DNA of 64,000 nt. It comes from Anolis sagrei. Lineage: Eukaryota; Chordata; Lepidosauria; Squamata; Anolidae. The position numbers were made by a program, and so were the translations under genes. The notes under the pieces are model-generated. The model searched no databases. It had not been told where the DNA came from and saw only the letters and a program-made list of their open reading frames with translations. How positions within the stretch are numbered: position 1 is the first letter of the stretch; each line of letters starts with the position of its first letter. Location: the NCBI RefSeq assembly GCF_037176765.1, contig NC_090028.1, positions 20,595,234 through 20,659,233 on the forward strand. The letters are read 5' to 3'. Positions 63,130-64,000 of this stretch are shown piece after piece.

Positions 63130-63915
63130 GGGTGTGCAGGTACAACTGTACCAGGAGCTCCTATTTTGTTTGCTTTGCATTGAATGTTTGTTGTAGTCCT
63201 AAGTTTCAGGGACTCTGCAGATAGGTGGCTTCTTTTGGCTGCAATCATAGGGCAAGCCACCTGTCAATTATAGTTAGGTTCCCTGGTCCCGCCCCCTTTT
63301 GGGTTTTTGGAGGGAATAGGTGCCATTTTGGGTTCAGTCCACACAGAGAAGCTTTCCATGCAGGACATAATACTAAGAGCTCCTGTAGAAAGCTTCGTCT
63401 TCTACAGCTTGGCCGGGGAGAAAGGTCCTGTAGCTTGGCCGAGGACTATACAGCCTTACAGCTCCTTTGCTGAGGGACTTCAGCCAGCCATCACCGAAAC
63501 CTGAACTCCTTTTTTCCTCTGGAAGTCTACAAAGCTCTGCTTGGTAAGGGTACCTCGTGGAAGCCAGAAGTAATTGGTACCGGGTGAAGGGCCTCCACGC
63601 CAACAGAGGTAAAGACAGACTGCCCAGATTAGAAGTTAAGGATTTCCCCATTAGTTAGTATACAGTTATGAAGATAGTGCCCATTCCCTGTGGACAAGAT
63701 TGAGAGAGAGCCAAATAGACTGTTAAGAAAGCCTTAAAGTACCTGTTTGTTTTCAATAATAAATAACTTTGTTGAACCTTTACGCAATCTAAAGACTCTG
63801 TTTTAAGGAAATCCAAGGGCCTTTAATCTGAGGCAGCCCCGGCATCCCGCTGAGCACACAGAATTTATGTCCTGTCTACAGTCTTATGCACAGGCCCAGC
63901 GTGCGACAGCACAAA
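63130..63915 (+). mobile_element. Possible solo LTR fossil
   Basis: About 780 bp with a GC-box-like CCCGCCCCCTTTTGGG, a long body, an AATAATAAATAAC signal near 63757 and about 150 bp after it to GCGACAGCA. The layout is LTR-like. No internal region is seen in the window. Family not assigned. Confidence 0.35.
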
Positions 63916-63976
63916 GGGCCTTATCTATATTGCCACTTAATGCAGATGTAATTGCATTATATGGTCAGTGTAGACC

Positions 63977-64000
63977 TGGCATGGGCAAACTTAGGCCCTC
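63977..64000 (+). mobile_element. Foldback hAT MITE, cut by the window end
   Basis: GGCATGGGCAAACTTAGGCC, the start of the foldback family. Confidence 0.7.

Noticed and set aside
57655-64000. Search for CMTM3 exon 2
   Set aside because: No hydrophobic exon with GT-AG borders and MARVEL pattern was seen, so exon 2 is taken to lie beyond the window.

Overview
The window looks like a gene-poor, repeat-dense stretch of a squamate reptile genome, most probably an iguanian lizard. Evidence: tRNA-derived Sauria-type SINEs, RTE/BovB, CR1 and L2 LINEs, Penelope-like elements and hAT, Harbinger-like and mariner MITEs, together with vertebrate genes that have GT-AG introns. The species call is inference. 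There is no operon, CRISPR array, rRNA or free-standing tRNA gene.

Layout. 1-7.5 kb: intron sequence (L2, a non-LTR RT, a MITE pair, microsatellites), then the long last coding exon (6036-7472, +) of a SPATA2-family gene whose upstream exons are not visible. 7.5-16 kb: intergenic repeats, foldbacks and the 3' side of TK2. 16048-31840 (-): a complete ten-exon thymidine kinase 2 gene (TK2, 261 aa deduced); every splice site was read from the sequence. 31.8-38.9 kb: the divergent TK2/CKLF intergenic interval, filled with CR1, Penelope, mariner and hAT insertions. 38861-52121 (+): a complete four-exon MARVEL gene of the CKLF/CMTM family (141 aa), best matching CKLF. 52.1-57.5 kb: BovB, Penelope and a nested L2. 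57529-57654 (+): first coding exon of a second CMTM gene, best matching CMTM3, whose other exons lie beyond the window. 57.7-64 kb: more nested repeats.

The order TK2(-), CKLF(+), CMTM3(+) matches the mammalian TK2-CKLF-CMTM block (human 16q21-22), which supports the three assignments. The SPATA2-family exon beside TK2 is less expected and may be a paralog not kept in mammals. The genes do not form one pathway: TK2 supplies mitochondrial dTTP/dCTP precursors, CKLF/CMTM are four-helix membrane proteins, and SPATA2-family proteins are adaptors of ubiquitin signalling.

Most of the rest is transposable elements, often nested with readable 8-bp target duplications. No clear new biological system was found. 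The most unusual observations are two long perfect palindromes (11886-11989 and 31436-31618), a CR1 copy exactly bracketed by a 213-bp direct repeat (58034-59197), and a foldback element directly after the TK2 stop codon.
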